A DNA stretch of 64,000 bases from Lachnospiraceae bacterium UBA1721. Lineage in GTDB: Bacteria > Bacillota > Clostridia > Lachnospirales > Lachnospiraceae. The position numbers and the translations under genes were made by a program. This document shows positions 1-7,997 of this stretch, in pieces. The stretch lies in the NCBI GenBank assembly GCA_002317155.1, contig DCIR01000070.1, positions 44,421 through 108,420 on the forward strand, written 5' to 3'. Each line of letters starts with the position of its first letter. The first letter of the stretch is position 1. The notes under the pieces are model-generated. The model was not told the DNA's origin. It searched no databases and saw only the letters and a program-made list of their open reading frames with translations.

Positions 1-881
1 GTTGCTGAGATTCTTGAGTACTTATTCTCATAGCTCTGAAGGACATCCATATAAGCAGGAGTAGATACCACGCTCTTATAAGAACTCTCCATGCTGTAGT
101 ACTCTGTTCTATCCTTAAGATAGCTTACATCGTCAGCAAATATGTCGTTATACTCAAACATTGCATTGTAATAGCAGGTGATGGTATATTTTCCTGCATT
201 TGACCCGGTAAACATCTCACGGAACAAATTGTCATTCATGAGAAGTACTGTATCGAAGAAACCGTCTGCTTCCTGCCAGTAATAATCTGCATTATCATCC
301 TCTATAAACACACCGGTGATATGCATCTTGATCTCGCTTCCATCAGGGGCTCTGAGTGCATCAAATACAACAGTCTCACCTACGAGGAGTCCGAGCTTAA
401 CCATACCGGACTGGCTCATTACAACCTCAATCTCACCATCATCAGTGAGTCCTCGCTCTGAATACATTTCACCGCTGAGCATTGTAACATGCTCGGGAAG
501 TGACGACTTCATTGCAAGATTAACATTGAGTTCATCCGCGTCAGGACGATTCATTGTTGAATGAATACCGTTCTGCGAGAAAGCATAATAATAAACCGCA
601 TCCTTCTGAGTTACGTGTAAATCAGAATAAATCGTATTCATGAACTTCTCCATCGAACTGATGGTTCCGCCCGTTTTATCCTTTCTCGATACAATTGTCA
701 TCTTGATCTGTGCCGGCCAAGTACCGGTTGATGCTACATAATGATTAAATTCATCCTGAAGCATTCTATTATATGCGGCATCCTGGTAAAGCGGAAAACA
801 TACCGCTGTTGCCACGAGAAGGATACAACCAAGCAAAAGGCTAAAGTTCATCCACTTCTTATGCCACATTTTTTGTAACAT
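1..881 (-). CDS. ABC transporter permease, MacB/FtsX-like (C-terminus outside window)
   Basis: The reading frame is open from ATG 879-881 to the window edge, about 293 codons. It starts MLQKMWHKKW and has a hydrophobic segment at residues 13-28, followed by a long extracytoplasmic stretch with no further membrane segment so far. One N-terminal helix followed by a large external domain is the usual layout of FtsX/MacB-type permeases, whose remaining helices would lie beyond the edge. The start overlaps the stop of the upstream adaptor gene by 1 base (TAATG), so the two are translationally coupled. With two HlyD-type lipoproteins upstream it probably forms a tripartite-like export or envelope-stress transporter. 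Family assignment is from topology and context; substrate unknown. Confidence 0.65.
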   Translation of the reverse strand, partial: MLQKMWHKKWMNFSLLLGCILLVATAVCFPLYQDAAYNRMLQDEFNHYVASTGTWPAQIKMTIVSRKDKTGGTISSMEKFMNTIYSDLHVTQKDAVYYYAFSQNGIHSTMNRPDADELNVNLAMKSSLPEHVTMLSGEMYSERGLTDDGEIEVVMSQSGMVKLGLLVGETVVFDALRAPDGSEIKMHITGVFIEDDNADYYWQEADGFFDTVLLMNDNLFREMFTGSNAGKYTITCYYNAMFEYNDIFADDVSYLKDRTEYYSMESSYKSVVSTPAYMDVLQSYENKYSRISA

Positions 882-3058
882 TATTCCCAGCATACTGTCA
901 TACCCTCTGTCAATCCTTCAGCTACCCAATAGTACGTTGAATCAGCACCACCGGCTACAAAGCTTACTCTTTTAATCGTTCCGTTCTCGTCTTTAACTGT
1001 TACAAAAGTAGCTTTATCTCCTTCAGTAACCGCTCTTCTTGGGATAACTAAAACATTTTCGGCACTTCTGACTGTTGCAGTAATTCTATAAGTCTGTCTG
1101 CCCCACCAGCCGTCACTGTTACGAGTACTTCCTGCCATCATCGCAACGTCTTCCGCAGGAATCTGAACAAGTGCGTAATCATTCTGAATCTTCTTACTCA
1201 GTACCATGTTGTTAACAGTAACAACCATTCCATCAGCCACTCTCTGGTTACCATCGTTATCCTTATACGAAACACTTACTTCATTTCCGTATGTAAGTCT
1301 GTGATCAGGGTCATCTACAATAATGAAAACCTTGGTCTGATCAGCGACCATAGCAATTTTTCTGTTATAGCTTAAGAGGTCTCCTGACTTTGCTGTCATT
1401 ACCTCAGTAATAATTCCGTCAATAGGAGATACAATCGATGTCGTACTTCCGTCTCTCTTCATATGAGCTATCTTGTCTTCCAGCTCTGCGATTTCCTTCT
1501 CTGTCTGTTCGATAGCCCTGGTATTCTGCTTGTTATCTTCGCTTCTGTCCTTATCCTCATCTACAAGTTTCTGAAGATACTCATTTTTTCTGAGAAGATT
1601 ACGTTCCTGTCTGGCGATTTCAATAGTATCCGCAACTACATGAATCTTAGCAATCTCCTGTCCCTTGGTTACCTGCTCATACTGGCTGACACATATTTCA
1701 TCTATGTAGACAATACCATACTCAATATCATTATAGATATTCTGCTGATCGGTATAGAAAAGATATCCTGACTCACTGAATTCGTTGCTTACGCTACCGT
1801 AACCGATGGTAGCCTCATTGCTTCCGGCTGTAACAAGCAAAGATGACTTAATCATGTCACCTTCCTCTAAGCCAGCAAGCACCTCGGTGTACAGTCCGTC
1901 ATTTACACCGGTCTTAATATATGTAACCTCATAAGTCGATCCATTGTTACGATATACAAAGCTTCCGGTATCATCGGTACTGATAGCACTCTTAGGAATA
2001 CATAAAACATTCTCTCTTACTTCATTAACAACAACAATAACAGCATAATCACCAATCTGAATCTTACCTTCCGGATCCACTACATGGAAATTGCTGTATA
2101 CCGCATCGTTAAGCTCCTTGAGTCTGTCATATTCTTCAGAATCAATTGCCTGATACTCTACCTCGAACTTCTCTCCGTTTACCATAGCATATACAGATTC
2201 TGCTTTATTAATAATTCCACTGTTAATGAACTCGCATCTGATTTCCTTAACATCAAAGTCACCTACTACAGCCGCAGGTAAACCACCGCTTATGTATTCT
2301 CCGGGAGAATAATAATTGAAAGCCACAACATAACCATCAATATCAGACTTAAGAATTCCGTTCTTACGCTCAGCCTTAAGCTTATTAAGACTTGAAAGCT
2401 GATACTCGTAATCGAGATCATACAGCTCATTTGTCTCTTTGATGGTCTGCTTGATCATCTCAAGATAGATATATGCTTTACCATAAGCATTATCATACTT
2501 ATCATATTCTTTCTGCCACTCATCCAAAGCCTTCTGATATTCATCAGTGGTCTGATAATCAGCTTCCTTAGGCTTGGCATTGTTGCAATTTCGTAAATCT
2601 ATATCGGCATTTGTCAAATCAAGTTCACGATCACTCTGAGTCTTAGTCAAATCCTCAATATAATCGTTATGCGATTCAACCATTGCCTCAAGACTTTTTT
2701 CAAGGCTTTCGATTGCCTTATCAATCTGTGTAGAATCACCAAGGATAAGACTATCCCCGGACTCTACTGCCTGACCGGGCATGTTTCCGTAATTTGCGAA
2801 CTGAACTGAGCTGTCATATGCATATTCGGTTACTTTAGGACACACCATACCGGAATACGAATCCGAATTATATATGCTTCTGTATTGAGCAGCCACGCAG
2901 CTCTCAGCCGCGCCTACGGGATCAATAAGCTCAATAACCATATCACGGCCTGATTTATCCGCTTCACCACATCCGGTAAGTCCACCTACACATCCGACAA
3001 TCATAGCGGATGAAACAATACCGGTTATTATTCTCTTTTTAATAGTATTCATCTTCAT
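881..3058 (-). CDS. Large HlyD/MFP-type adaptor lipoprotein with two tandem adaptor modules
   Basis: About 725 residues. The signal peptide ends in a lipobox-like GGLTGCGE near residue 30, so it is likely a lipoprotein. Two adaptor-like halves are visible. The first (about 30-425) has a long charged coiled coil (about 110-225), then SDIDGYVVAFNYYSPGE, a lipoyl-like half-motif. The second (about 440-725) has a lipoyl-like half-motif (VYIDEICVSQYEQVTKGQEI), a shorter coil and SIVSPIDGIITEV. Known MFPs carry one such module, so this looks like an internal duplication. The computed frame begins at TTG; ATG 3056-3058 is the likelier start and overlaps the upstream TGA by 1 base. It probably links the downstream permease to the envelope. 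Substrate unknown. Confidence 0.7.
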   Translation of the reverse strand: MKMNTIKKRIITGIVSSAMIVGCVGGLTGCGEADKSGRDMVIELIDPVGAAESCVAAQYRSIYNSDSYSGMVCPKVTEYAYDSSVQFANYGNMPGQAVESGDSLILGDSTQIDKAIESLEKSLEAMVESHNDYIEDLTKTQSDRELDLTNADIDLRNCNNAKPKEADYQTTDEYQKALDEWQKEYDKYDNAYGKAYIYLEMIKQTIKETNELYDLDYEYQLSSLNKLKAERKNGILKSDIDGYVVAFNYYSPGEYISGGLPAAVVGDFDVKEIRCEFINSGIINKAESVYAMVNGEKFEVEYQAIDSEEYDRLKELNDAVYSNFHVVDPEGKIQIGDYAVIVVVNEVRENVLCIPKSAISTDDTGSFVYRNNGSTYEVTYIKTGVNDGLYTEVLAGLEEGDMIKSSLLVTAGSNEATIGYGSVSNEFSESGYLFYTDQQNIYNDIEYGIVYIDEICVSQYEQVTKGQEIAKIHVVADTIEIARQERNLLRKNEYLQKLVDEDKDRSEDNKQNTRAIEQTEKEIAELEDKIAHMKRDGSTTSIVSPIDGIITEVMTAKSGDLLSYNRKIAMVADQTKVFIIVDDPDHRLTYGNEVSVSYKDNDGNQRVADGMVVTVNNMVLSKKIQNDYALVQIPAEDVAMMAGSTRNSDGWWGRQTYRITATVRSAENVLVIPRRAVTEGDKATFVTVKDENGTIKRVSFVAGGADSTYYWVAEGLTEGMTVCWE

Positions 3059-4152
3059 CAACGCTTTATTACCTTCTCACCATCACTTAATCCGCTTTTA
3101 ATCTCAACAAGACTGTTACCGATAAGGCCAACCTCAATCCATTTAACCTCACGCATTCCGTCTTCGTTAACCACATATACGTAGTACTCTCCGTCAGCTA
3201 CATGGACACAGGTTACCGGCAAAGTCAATACGTTCTTTCTTGAATCCATAACAACTACGATATTAGCGTTTGTACCTGCCTCAATCTCAGCTGTATCACC
3301 GGAATACATGACAAACCTCTGCTTATCCCCCCAATTAGCCATATCATCCGGCAAAAGCTCATAATCGCCCTTACCTGCTCCTACCACTATATTCATAGCA
3401 ACAGGTTCGCCTTCATTAAAATACTGGACCAAATCGCCGGCATTTGCTTCAAAATAACCTTCTGAATTATCAACCAGTGTCATTACCACTTCATCAATAT
3501 TAGAAGTAGATCCCTCTAAGTCATCAGCCATGCTGTATACGGTTCCGTCAATGGATGCATATACACGGCTCTGCGAAAGTTCTGTTCGAAGCTGAGCAAG
3601 CTTAAGTCTGTCAAATTCCAGCGTATCGTTCAATGCCTGCTCTTGCGCATCATTTGATTCATAAAGGCTTTCCAGCTCTTTATCTCTCCACTCATTTTCT
3701 CCGGTACCATATCTGAGCCATATCTCCTGCATCTTTAAGAGTTCTTCCTCTTCAATATAGCTAAGTCTAAGCTCATTTCTCGCTATAGAATACTCCAGCG
3801 CAGCAATCTCCTGTTCAAGAGCACCGGTGGAAAGTTCCGCGAGGACATCTCCCTTGTGGACCTCATCCCCTTGTTGTACATAGACTTTATCTACGATTTT
3901 ACCGCTTACAGGGAAATAAACCTCCTGCTCACTGTTCTTCTTATATGTACAACGAACAGTAGTTGTTAATACAACATCATCATATGTGCAATTAACAAAA
4001 TTATACACAACTGCATCATTACTGTTCTCAACAATAATAAGCGGTGCTTCTTCTTTGCTTGCACAACCCGAAATAAGCATGCTGCTCATTGAAAGCACCA
4101 CGCTTGCTGATAATCCAATAAACTTCTTAATAAATTTCTTTTTATTATACAT
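3058..4152 (-). CDS. HlyD/MFP-type efflux adaptor lipoprotein
   Basis: About 364 residues. A basic N-terminus and hydrophobic segment end in LISGCASKEE, a lipobox. The barrel-sandwich halves are VYFPVSGKIVDKVYVQQGD (about residues 80-100) and SRVYASIDGTVYSM (about 195-210), separated by a short coiled coil. C-terminal beta-barrel and membrane-proximal domains follow (VLTLPVTCVHVADGEYYVYV). This order is typical of periplasmic-adaptor-type proteins that partner ABC permeases in Gram-positives. ATG 4150-4152 is preferred over an upstream TTG because AAGG lies 9 bases before it. It heads the adaptor-adaptor-permease operon. Confidence 0.75.
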   Translation of the reverse strand: MYNKKKFIKKFIGLSASVVLSMSSMLISGCASKEEAPLIIVENSNDAVVYNFVNCTYDDVVLTTTVRCTYKKNSEQEVYFPVSGKIVDKVYVQQGDEVHKGDVLAELSTGALEQEIAALEYSIARNELRLSYIEEEELLKMQEIWLRYGTGENEWRDKELESLYESNDAQEQALNDTLEFDRLKLAQLRTELSQSRVYASIDGTVYSMADDLEGSTSNIDEVVMTLVDNSEGYFEANAGDLVQYFNEGEPVAMNIVVGAGKGDYELLPDDMANWGDKQRFVMYSGDTAEIEAGTNANIVVVMDSRKNVLTLPVTCVHVADGEYYVYVVNEDGMREVKWIEVGLIGNSLVEIKSGLSDGEKVIKR

Positions 4153-4227
4153 ACCCAAATACCTTAAATATGACTTAATACAACCATGATTGATAATAAA
4201 TGTTTGTCATTTATTACACAATCCTAA

Positions 4228-4256
4228 ATTATAATATTAAATTCATTAGTCAAAAA
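4228..4256 (-). promoter_or_regulatory. Candidate promoter of the adaptor/permease operon
   Basis: On the minus strand TTTTTG (4251-4256) and TATAAT (4228-4233) are separated by 17 bases. The -10 is perfect and the -35 is poor; an overlapping TTGACT would give a spacing of only 14. The site lies 75 bases before the adaptor start, downstream of the preceding operon's terminator. Confidence 0.4.
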
Positions 4257-4320
4257 ATAGTAATTAATTGTTAAAAATCATCAAATAATATCAAAAATTG
4301 CTAAAGACATATATAAATTA

Positions 4321-4366
4321 GGAAAGCACTTACATTCGCGAAATTTCGCATATGTAAGTGCTTTCC
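4321..4366. repeat. Long intergenic palindrome (15-bp arms)
   Basis: GGAAAGCACTTACAT (4321-4335) is perfectly complementary to ATGTAAGTGCTTTCC (4352-4366). The centre holds a second palindrome, GCGAAATTTCGC. No T-run follows on either strand, so a simple intrinsic terminator is not supported. It could be an operator, a small-RNA or mRNA-end structure, or a cruciform. Confidence 0.75.
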
Positions 4367-4434
4367 CAAAATACATTTTTAGCCTCGTTATATGTCAATC
4401 TATCAAAAATTCTATTTGTAAAAAAAAGCAGAAA

Positions 4435-4468
4435 AAAAGCGACGGGCCCGGAAAACACCGTCGCTTTT
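4435..4468 (-). terminator. Intrinsic terminator of the sugar ABC operon
   Basis: AAAAGCGACGG (4435-4445) pairs with CCGTCGCTTTT (4458-4468) around a 12-base loop. On the minus strand the stem runs into a U-rich tract. It lies about 40 bases beyond the stop of the sugar-binding lipoprotein and marks the end of the long operon. Confidence 0.9.
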
Positions 4469-4505
4469 AATTTATTTAGTTAACTACAGTATAACCGACA
4501 ACAAA

Positions 4506-5978
4506 TTACTTGTTTGCCTCGTCTACATAAGTCTTCCAAGTGGTAGCGATTGCTTCGATCTTCTCTGAAACAACTGCGCCTACACCAACACCCCAAGTGA
4601 AGTCAGGTCCAAGGTTGAGGTTAGGAATCATTCCGTGATAGGTGATCATTCCGTGCTCAGCCGATGACATCATAGTGATGGTCTCGTCTACTGCACGAGT
4701 ATCAAAGATACCCTGTCTAGCAGTTGAAAGATATCCGTTATAATCTTCGTAACCAGCAGGCTCGTTGGTGAAGAGATCATAAGCGAATGCGATCTTCCAT
4801 GCGGTCTCAGCATCGTAAACGTTTGCGATACATGCAGGGTTGTTTGACCAGCAGTTTACAAGTGAACCCTGAGGTCCAGCAGGGAACATAACGAATCCGA
4901 TTTCGAACTCAGCATCCTCAAGGAAGTTGCCAGGAGTACCAGCATACTCGTCTTCTACCATGAATCCAACTACACCGTTAAGGAACTCTTCCTTGTAGTA
5001 ATCCCACTGAGCGCCTTCAGGATCGTGGTTGTCATACTTATTGAACATGTCAACAGTCCACTCAAGAGCTTCAACAGTTGCAGGATCCTCAAGCTTGTAA
5101 ACATAGCCGCTTGCATCCTTACCAATAAGCTCGCTACCATTTGAGTAAATAGCAGCCATGGTCATATTACCCTCGTTAACAGTAAGACCAAAGATATCAT
5201 CGATACCATCGTTGTTGGTATCTCTCTGAACCTTTGCCATCATCTCTGCAAAAGCGTCCCAAGTCCAGGTTCCGTTTGCCTGCATATCATAGATATCATC
5301 AGGCTCGATACCTGCATCCTTAAGTACCTGCTTATTGAAGTAAACACCAGTACGTGCTTCTGAAGTGCCAGCGAACATAGCGTAAATCTCTCCGCCCTTG
5401 CTGTACTGCTCGTGAAGTCTGTTCTTCTGGAACTTAGCTTCAGAGAAGTCAAGGCAATCAAGAGTTGAAAGGTCATACATAAGACCTGAAGCCATTGCTG
5501 AAGTGATAGCCGGATCATCACGAACTACCCATACGTAGTAAGAACCGTCTCCACCAGAAGTAGCGAAGTCTACGAAATCTGAAGGAGTTGAACCCCAGTC
5601 AGACATAGCAACTTCCTTAATGGTGAAATTGTAAGTCTCCTGGATCCACTCACGATACTCATCACGAGCTTCTTCGTACTCGTTTGCAGGTGCTGCAGGC
5701 TCTTCAGGTGACCACCAGTTACGAATGATGATTTCCATTCCACCAAGGTCGATAGGATTTCCATCAGCATCAGTGATGATGTTGCTTACACCAGCATCGG
5801 GATCGGTAGTTCCAGGATCGGTAGTTCCAGGATCGGTAGTTCCAGGATCGGTAGTTCCAGAACCGGTGTTGCCACCGTCACCGTTGTTGTCATCAGCAGA
5901 AGTACAAGCTGCAAGGCTGAGTGCCATACCAGCTGAAAGAGCTACTGCTAAAAGCTTCTTAGACATTTTCTTTCTCAT
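4506..5978 (-). CDS. Extracellular sugar-binding lipoprotein (ABC transporter, SBP family 1)
   Basis: 490 residues. The signal peptide MRKKMSKKLLAVALSAGMA leads to lipobox LAAC with Cys25. A low-complexity linker of four TTDPG-type repeats (about 40-60) precedes the mature binding domain, which has SBP_bac_1-like features (IIRNWWSPEEPA, AQWDYYKEEFLNG, IGFVMFPAGPQG). The start was moved 13 codons into the longest frame, to ATG 5976-5978, because GGAGG lies 11 bases upstream. It is the last gene of the operon, 83 bases after its permease, with a stable hairpin in between that could raise its relative expression. It likely delivers oligosaccharides to permeases 6062-7964. Substrate is inferred from context only. 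Confidence 0.88.
   Translation of the reverse strand: MRKKMSKKLLAVALSAGMALSLAACTSADDNNGDGGNTGSGTTDPGTTDPGTTDPGTTDPDAGVSNIITDADGNPIDLGGMEIIIRNWWSPEEPAAPANEYEEARDEYREWIQETYNFTIKEVAMSDWGSTPSDFVDFATSGGDGSYYVWVVRDDPAITSAMASGLMYDLSTLDCLDFSEAKFQKNRLHEQYSKGGEIYAMFAGTSEARTGVYFNKQVLKDAGIEPDDIYDMQANGTWTWDAFAEMMAKVQRDTNNDGIDDIFGLTVNEGNMTMAAIYSNGSELIGKDASGYVYKLEDPATVEALEWTVDMFNKYDNHDPEGAQWDYYKEEFLNGVVGFMVEDEYAGTPGNFLEDAEFEIGFVMFPAGPQGSLVNCWSNNPACIANVYDAETAWKIAFAYDLFTNEPAGYEDYNGYLSTARQGIFDTRAVDETITMMSSAEHGMITYHGMIPNLNLGPDFTWGVGVGAVVSEKIEAIATTWKTYVDEANK
5800..5859. repeat. Four perfect 15-bp tandem repeats in the lipoprotein linker
   Basis: The unit GGATCGGTAGTTCCA occurs four times head to tail with no mismatch (5800-5814, 5815-5829, 5830-5844, 5845-5859). 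Each encodes a five-residue G-T-T-D-P step on the minus strand, so copy-number change would stay in frame and only alter linker length. Confidence 0.95.
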
Positions 5979-6007
5979 AAAAATTATACCCTCCATTGGA
6001 TTGTTAT

Positions 6008-6044
6008 ATATCTGCACGTTTTTTTCCGGGTTACGTGCAGATAT
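6008..6044 (-). other. Intercistronic hairpin before the sugar-binding lipoprotein gene
   Basis: ATATCTGCACGT (6008-6019) pairs perfectly with ACGTGCAGATAT (6033-6044) around a 13-base loop. No U-tract follows in the direction of transcription, so it is unlikely to be a terminator. It sits between the permease gene and the binding-protein gene, where such structures commonly protect the downstream mRNA segment. Confidence 0.7.
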
Positions 6045-6061
6045 AATAGTTACCTCCGATA

Positions 6062-7063
6062 TTACATCTTAATACCGGAAGAGCTGATGCTCTCAACGAA
6101 CTGTCTCTGTGCAAACAGATAAAGAACAAGAAGAGGAGCAACCAGCATCAGCGTACCGGTTCCAAGTATACAGTTAGAGTATGCAACTGAAACTGTTGTC
6201 TTGATACCCTGAACACGCTGAATATATGCACCTATACTGTCAACCAGTCTAGCGATGCTCGTACTTAAAAGAGTGGTGGTTCCAAGGAACATCTTTGAAT
6301 AGAAACCATCAGTCCACTGCCATACGAAAGAGAAAAGGAAACATGATGTAATGATCGGCTTTCCTTCAGGAAGCATAATGGTGAAGAATGTCTTAAATGT
6401 ACCACATCCGTCAACATAAGCAGCCTCTTCCATATCATTGGGAATATTTCTGAAAAACTGTCTTATCATATATATATATAAACCATTTTTCAGTCCCATG
6501 CAACCCGCACTCATCATATAATAAGGAATCGGCAAACCTCTAAGGTTAAGAGCCTCTCCTCTTATAGCTTTGATTATACCAAAAACATCAAAAAATCTAA
6601 AGTGAATAAATAATGAATTTGAAATAACCTGCGGAGGAATAAGGATTACAAGCATAACGCATGCAAACCAGAAATTCTTAAGCGGGAACTTAAATCTTGC
6701 AAAACCATAACCAACGATTGTACAAACAGCAATCTGAAGAAGAGATACTGTAAATGAAATAACAAGTGAATTCACAATACCCTTACTGTAATTCATGATT
6801 TCTGCGGTTACACGATAGTTATCTGTCGTGAAATGTACAGGAATCGAAATTACTATAGGATTGAACAAATCGGGCTCGGTCATAAAGCTTACTGATATTT
6901 TATTCAATATCGGCTGAAGAATCAAGAAGCAAAGTCCAAATAACAGAATAAATCTGCAAATAACTACTGCTATTTCCATTATCTTCTTCTTAAGAAGGTA
7001 TCCTTCAGACTTTCTATTTCTTTCCCAGAAGCTTACTTGCTGAATATTTTTATTTTTAGTCAT
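6062..7063 (-). CDS. Carbohydrate ABC transporter permease, MalG-type
   Basis: 333 residues with about six membrane segments and a basic N-terminal extension. The cytoplasmic EAA loop is seen as EEAAYVDGCGTFKTFFTIML (about 205-225), the site that contacts the ATPase. The C-terminus SISSSGIKM resembles the MalG-type ending. It overlaps the next upstream permease gene by 8 bases, and GGGGG lies 9 bases before its ATG. Together they should form the heterodimeric channel served by the 490-residue binding protein. Confidence 0.9.
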   Translation of the reverse strand: MTKNKNIQQVSFWERNRKSEGYLLKKKIMEIAVVICRFILLFGLCFLILQPILNKISVSFMTEPDLFNPIVISIPVHFTTDNYRVTAEIMNYSKGIVNSLVISFTVSLLQIAVCTIVGYGFARFKFPLKNFWFACVMLVILIPPQVISNSLFIHFRFFDVFGIIKAIRGEALNLRGLPIPYYMMSAGCMGLKNGLYIYMIRQFFRNIPNDMEEAAYVDGCGTFKTFFTIMLPEGKPIITSCFLFSFVWQWTDGFYSKMFLGTTTLLSTSIARLVDSIGAYIQRVQGIKTTVSVAYSNCILGTGTLMLVAPLLVLYLFAQRQFVESISSSGIKM

Positions 7064-7964
7064 TATAGTAAACCCCCTTCGAAATAAAGAATGATGTAAT
7101 ACCTACAAATGCAATTACAATCAGGAAGTAAATCCATGTCATTGCTGATGCGGCACCGTAATTCAAGTTATCAATCATGATTACCTGAATCTTATCGATT
7201 ACTTTATTATCAGAACGCATACAGAAATCGATAACTGTGTAAATCCAGTTTACAAGGAAAAGTGAACTGATTGAAGGGAAGGTGATTTTCCAAAGGCTTT
7301 CCCATGCAGTACATCCCTCGATATCAGCTGCCTCATACATACTTCTCGGTATGGTCTGAAGACCTGACAGGAAGATGATGATCTGAATACCTGAAGCAAG
7401 TGCTACGTCATAAATGTTATCAATAATCTCGAATACCTTCTCATATGCTTTAACACCGACACCGGTAGTTCTAAGTATTGTCTGAAGTGCATCAGTAACA
7501 CTTACGCCTGAGGTGGTATCTTCGATTGACTGCTGTAATGCAGCAATCAACTGGTTGTTAGACTCAAGTCCGAGCATAACACCTGATGAAAGGATTACAG
7601 GAAGGAAAAATACTGCTCTCACAAGTGCACGTCCCTTAAACTTCTGATTAAGGATAAGTGCGATAAAGAAACTGAATACAATAATTGCAAGAGAGTAAAT
7701 AATCATTCTTGTAATCTCTGTTCCGAGCAATGATGTATATTCAGGATCAATTCTAAAACAGAAATAATAATTCTCGAGTTTTGTAAAATGCATCTTGAAT
7801 GTAGCAGCACCAAGTTCAACATTACAAAAACTCATGTAAAGCGACTGGAAAAAGGGCTTAACCATGAAGAGCAGGAAACCAAGTATAAAAGGTGATATAA
7901 ACAAGTAACCTGCTATAGCCTTTCTTTTTTCAAGTCCAACATATTTGGTTTTTGGTTTGTTCAT
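7056..7964 (-). CDS. Sugar ABC transporter permease, MalF-type
   Basis: 302 residues with about six membrane segments. The N-terminus (KRKAIAGYLFISPFILGFL) is typical of MalF/UgpA-type permeases, and the EAA loop is MYEAADIEGCTAWESLWKIT (about 205-225). An unusually long external loop (about 130-180) lies between helices. RBS GAGG is 8 bases before ATG. It is second in the permease pair, 33 bases after the DUF5696-type gene. Confidence 0.9.
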   Translation of the reverse strand: MNKPKTKYVGLEKRKAIAGYLFISPFILGFLLFMVKPFFQSLYMSFCNVELGAATFKMHFTKLENYYFCFRIDPEYTSLLGTEITRMIIYSLAIIVFSFFIALILNQKFKGRALVRAVFFLPVILSSGVMLGLESNNQLIAALQQSIEDTTSGVSVTDALQTILRTTGVGVKAYEKVFEIIDNIYDVALASGIQIIIFLSGLQTIPRSMYEAADIEGCTAWESLWKITFPSISSLFLVNWIYTVIDFCMRSDNKVIDKIQVIMIDNLNYGAASAMTWIYFLIVIAFVGITSFFISKGVYYND

Positions 7965-7997
7965 TACGTGTACCTCGTTTGATGAATGACTTAATGA

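Larger units (their letters stand above)
4159..4505. other. Intergenic region with terminator, long palindrome and promoter
   Basis: This 347-base AT-rich gap separates the sugar-transport operon from the adaptor operon. From high to low coordinate it holds the operon terminator (4435-4468), a long hairpin-forming palindrome (4321-4366) and the candidate adaptor promoter (4228-4256). No convincing coding frame was seen. Confidence 0.7.

Noticed and set aside
5800..5859. Possible CRISPR array
   Set aside because: The repeats are 15 bp, contiguous, without spacers, and coding.
5725..6072. Opposite-strand frame over the sugar-binding lipoprotein N-terminus
   Set aside because: It is a mirror of the 15-bp repeats and the signal-peptide codons; no ribosome site or domain.
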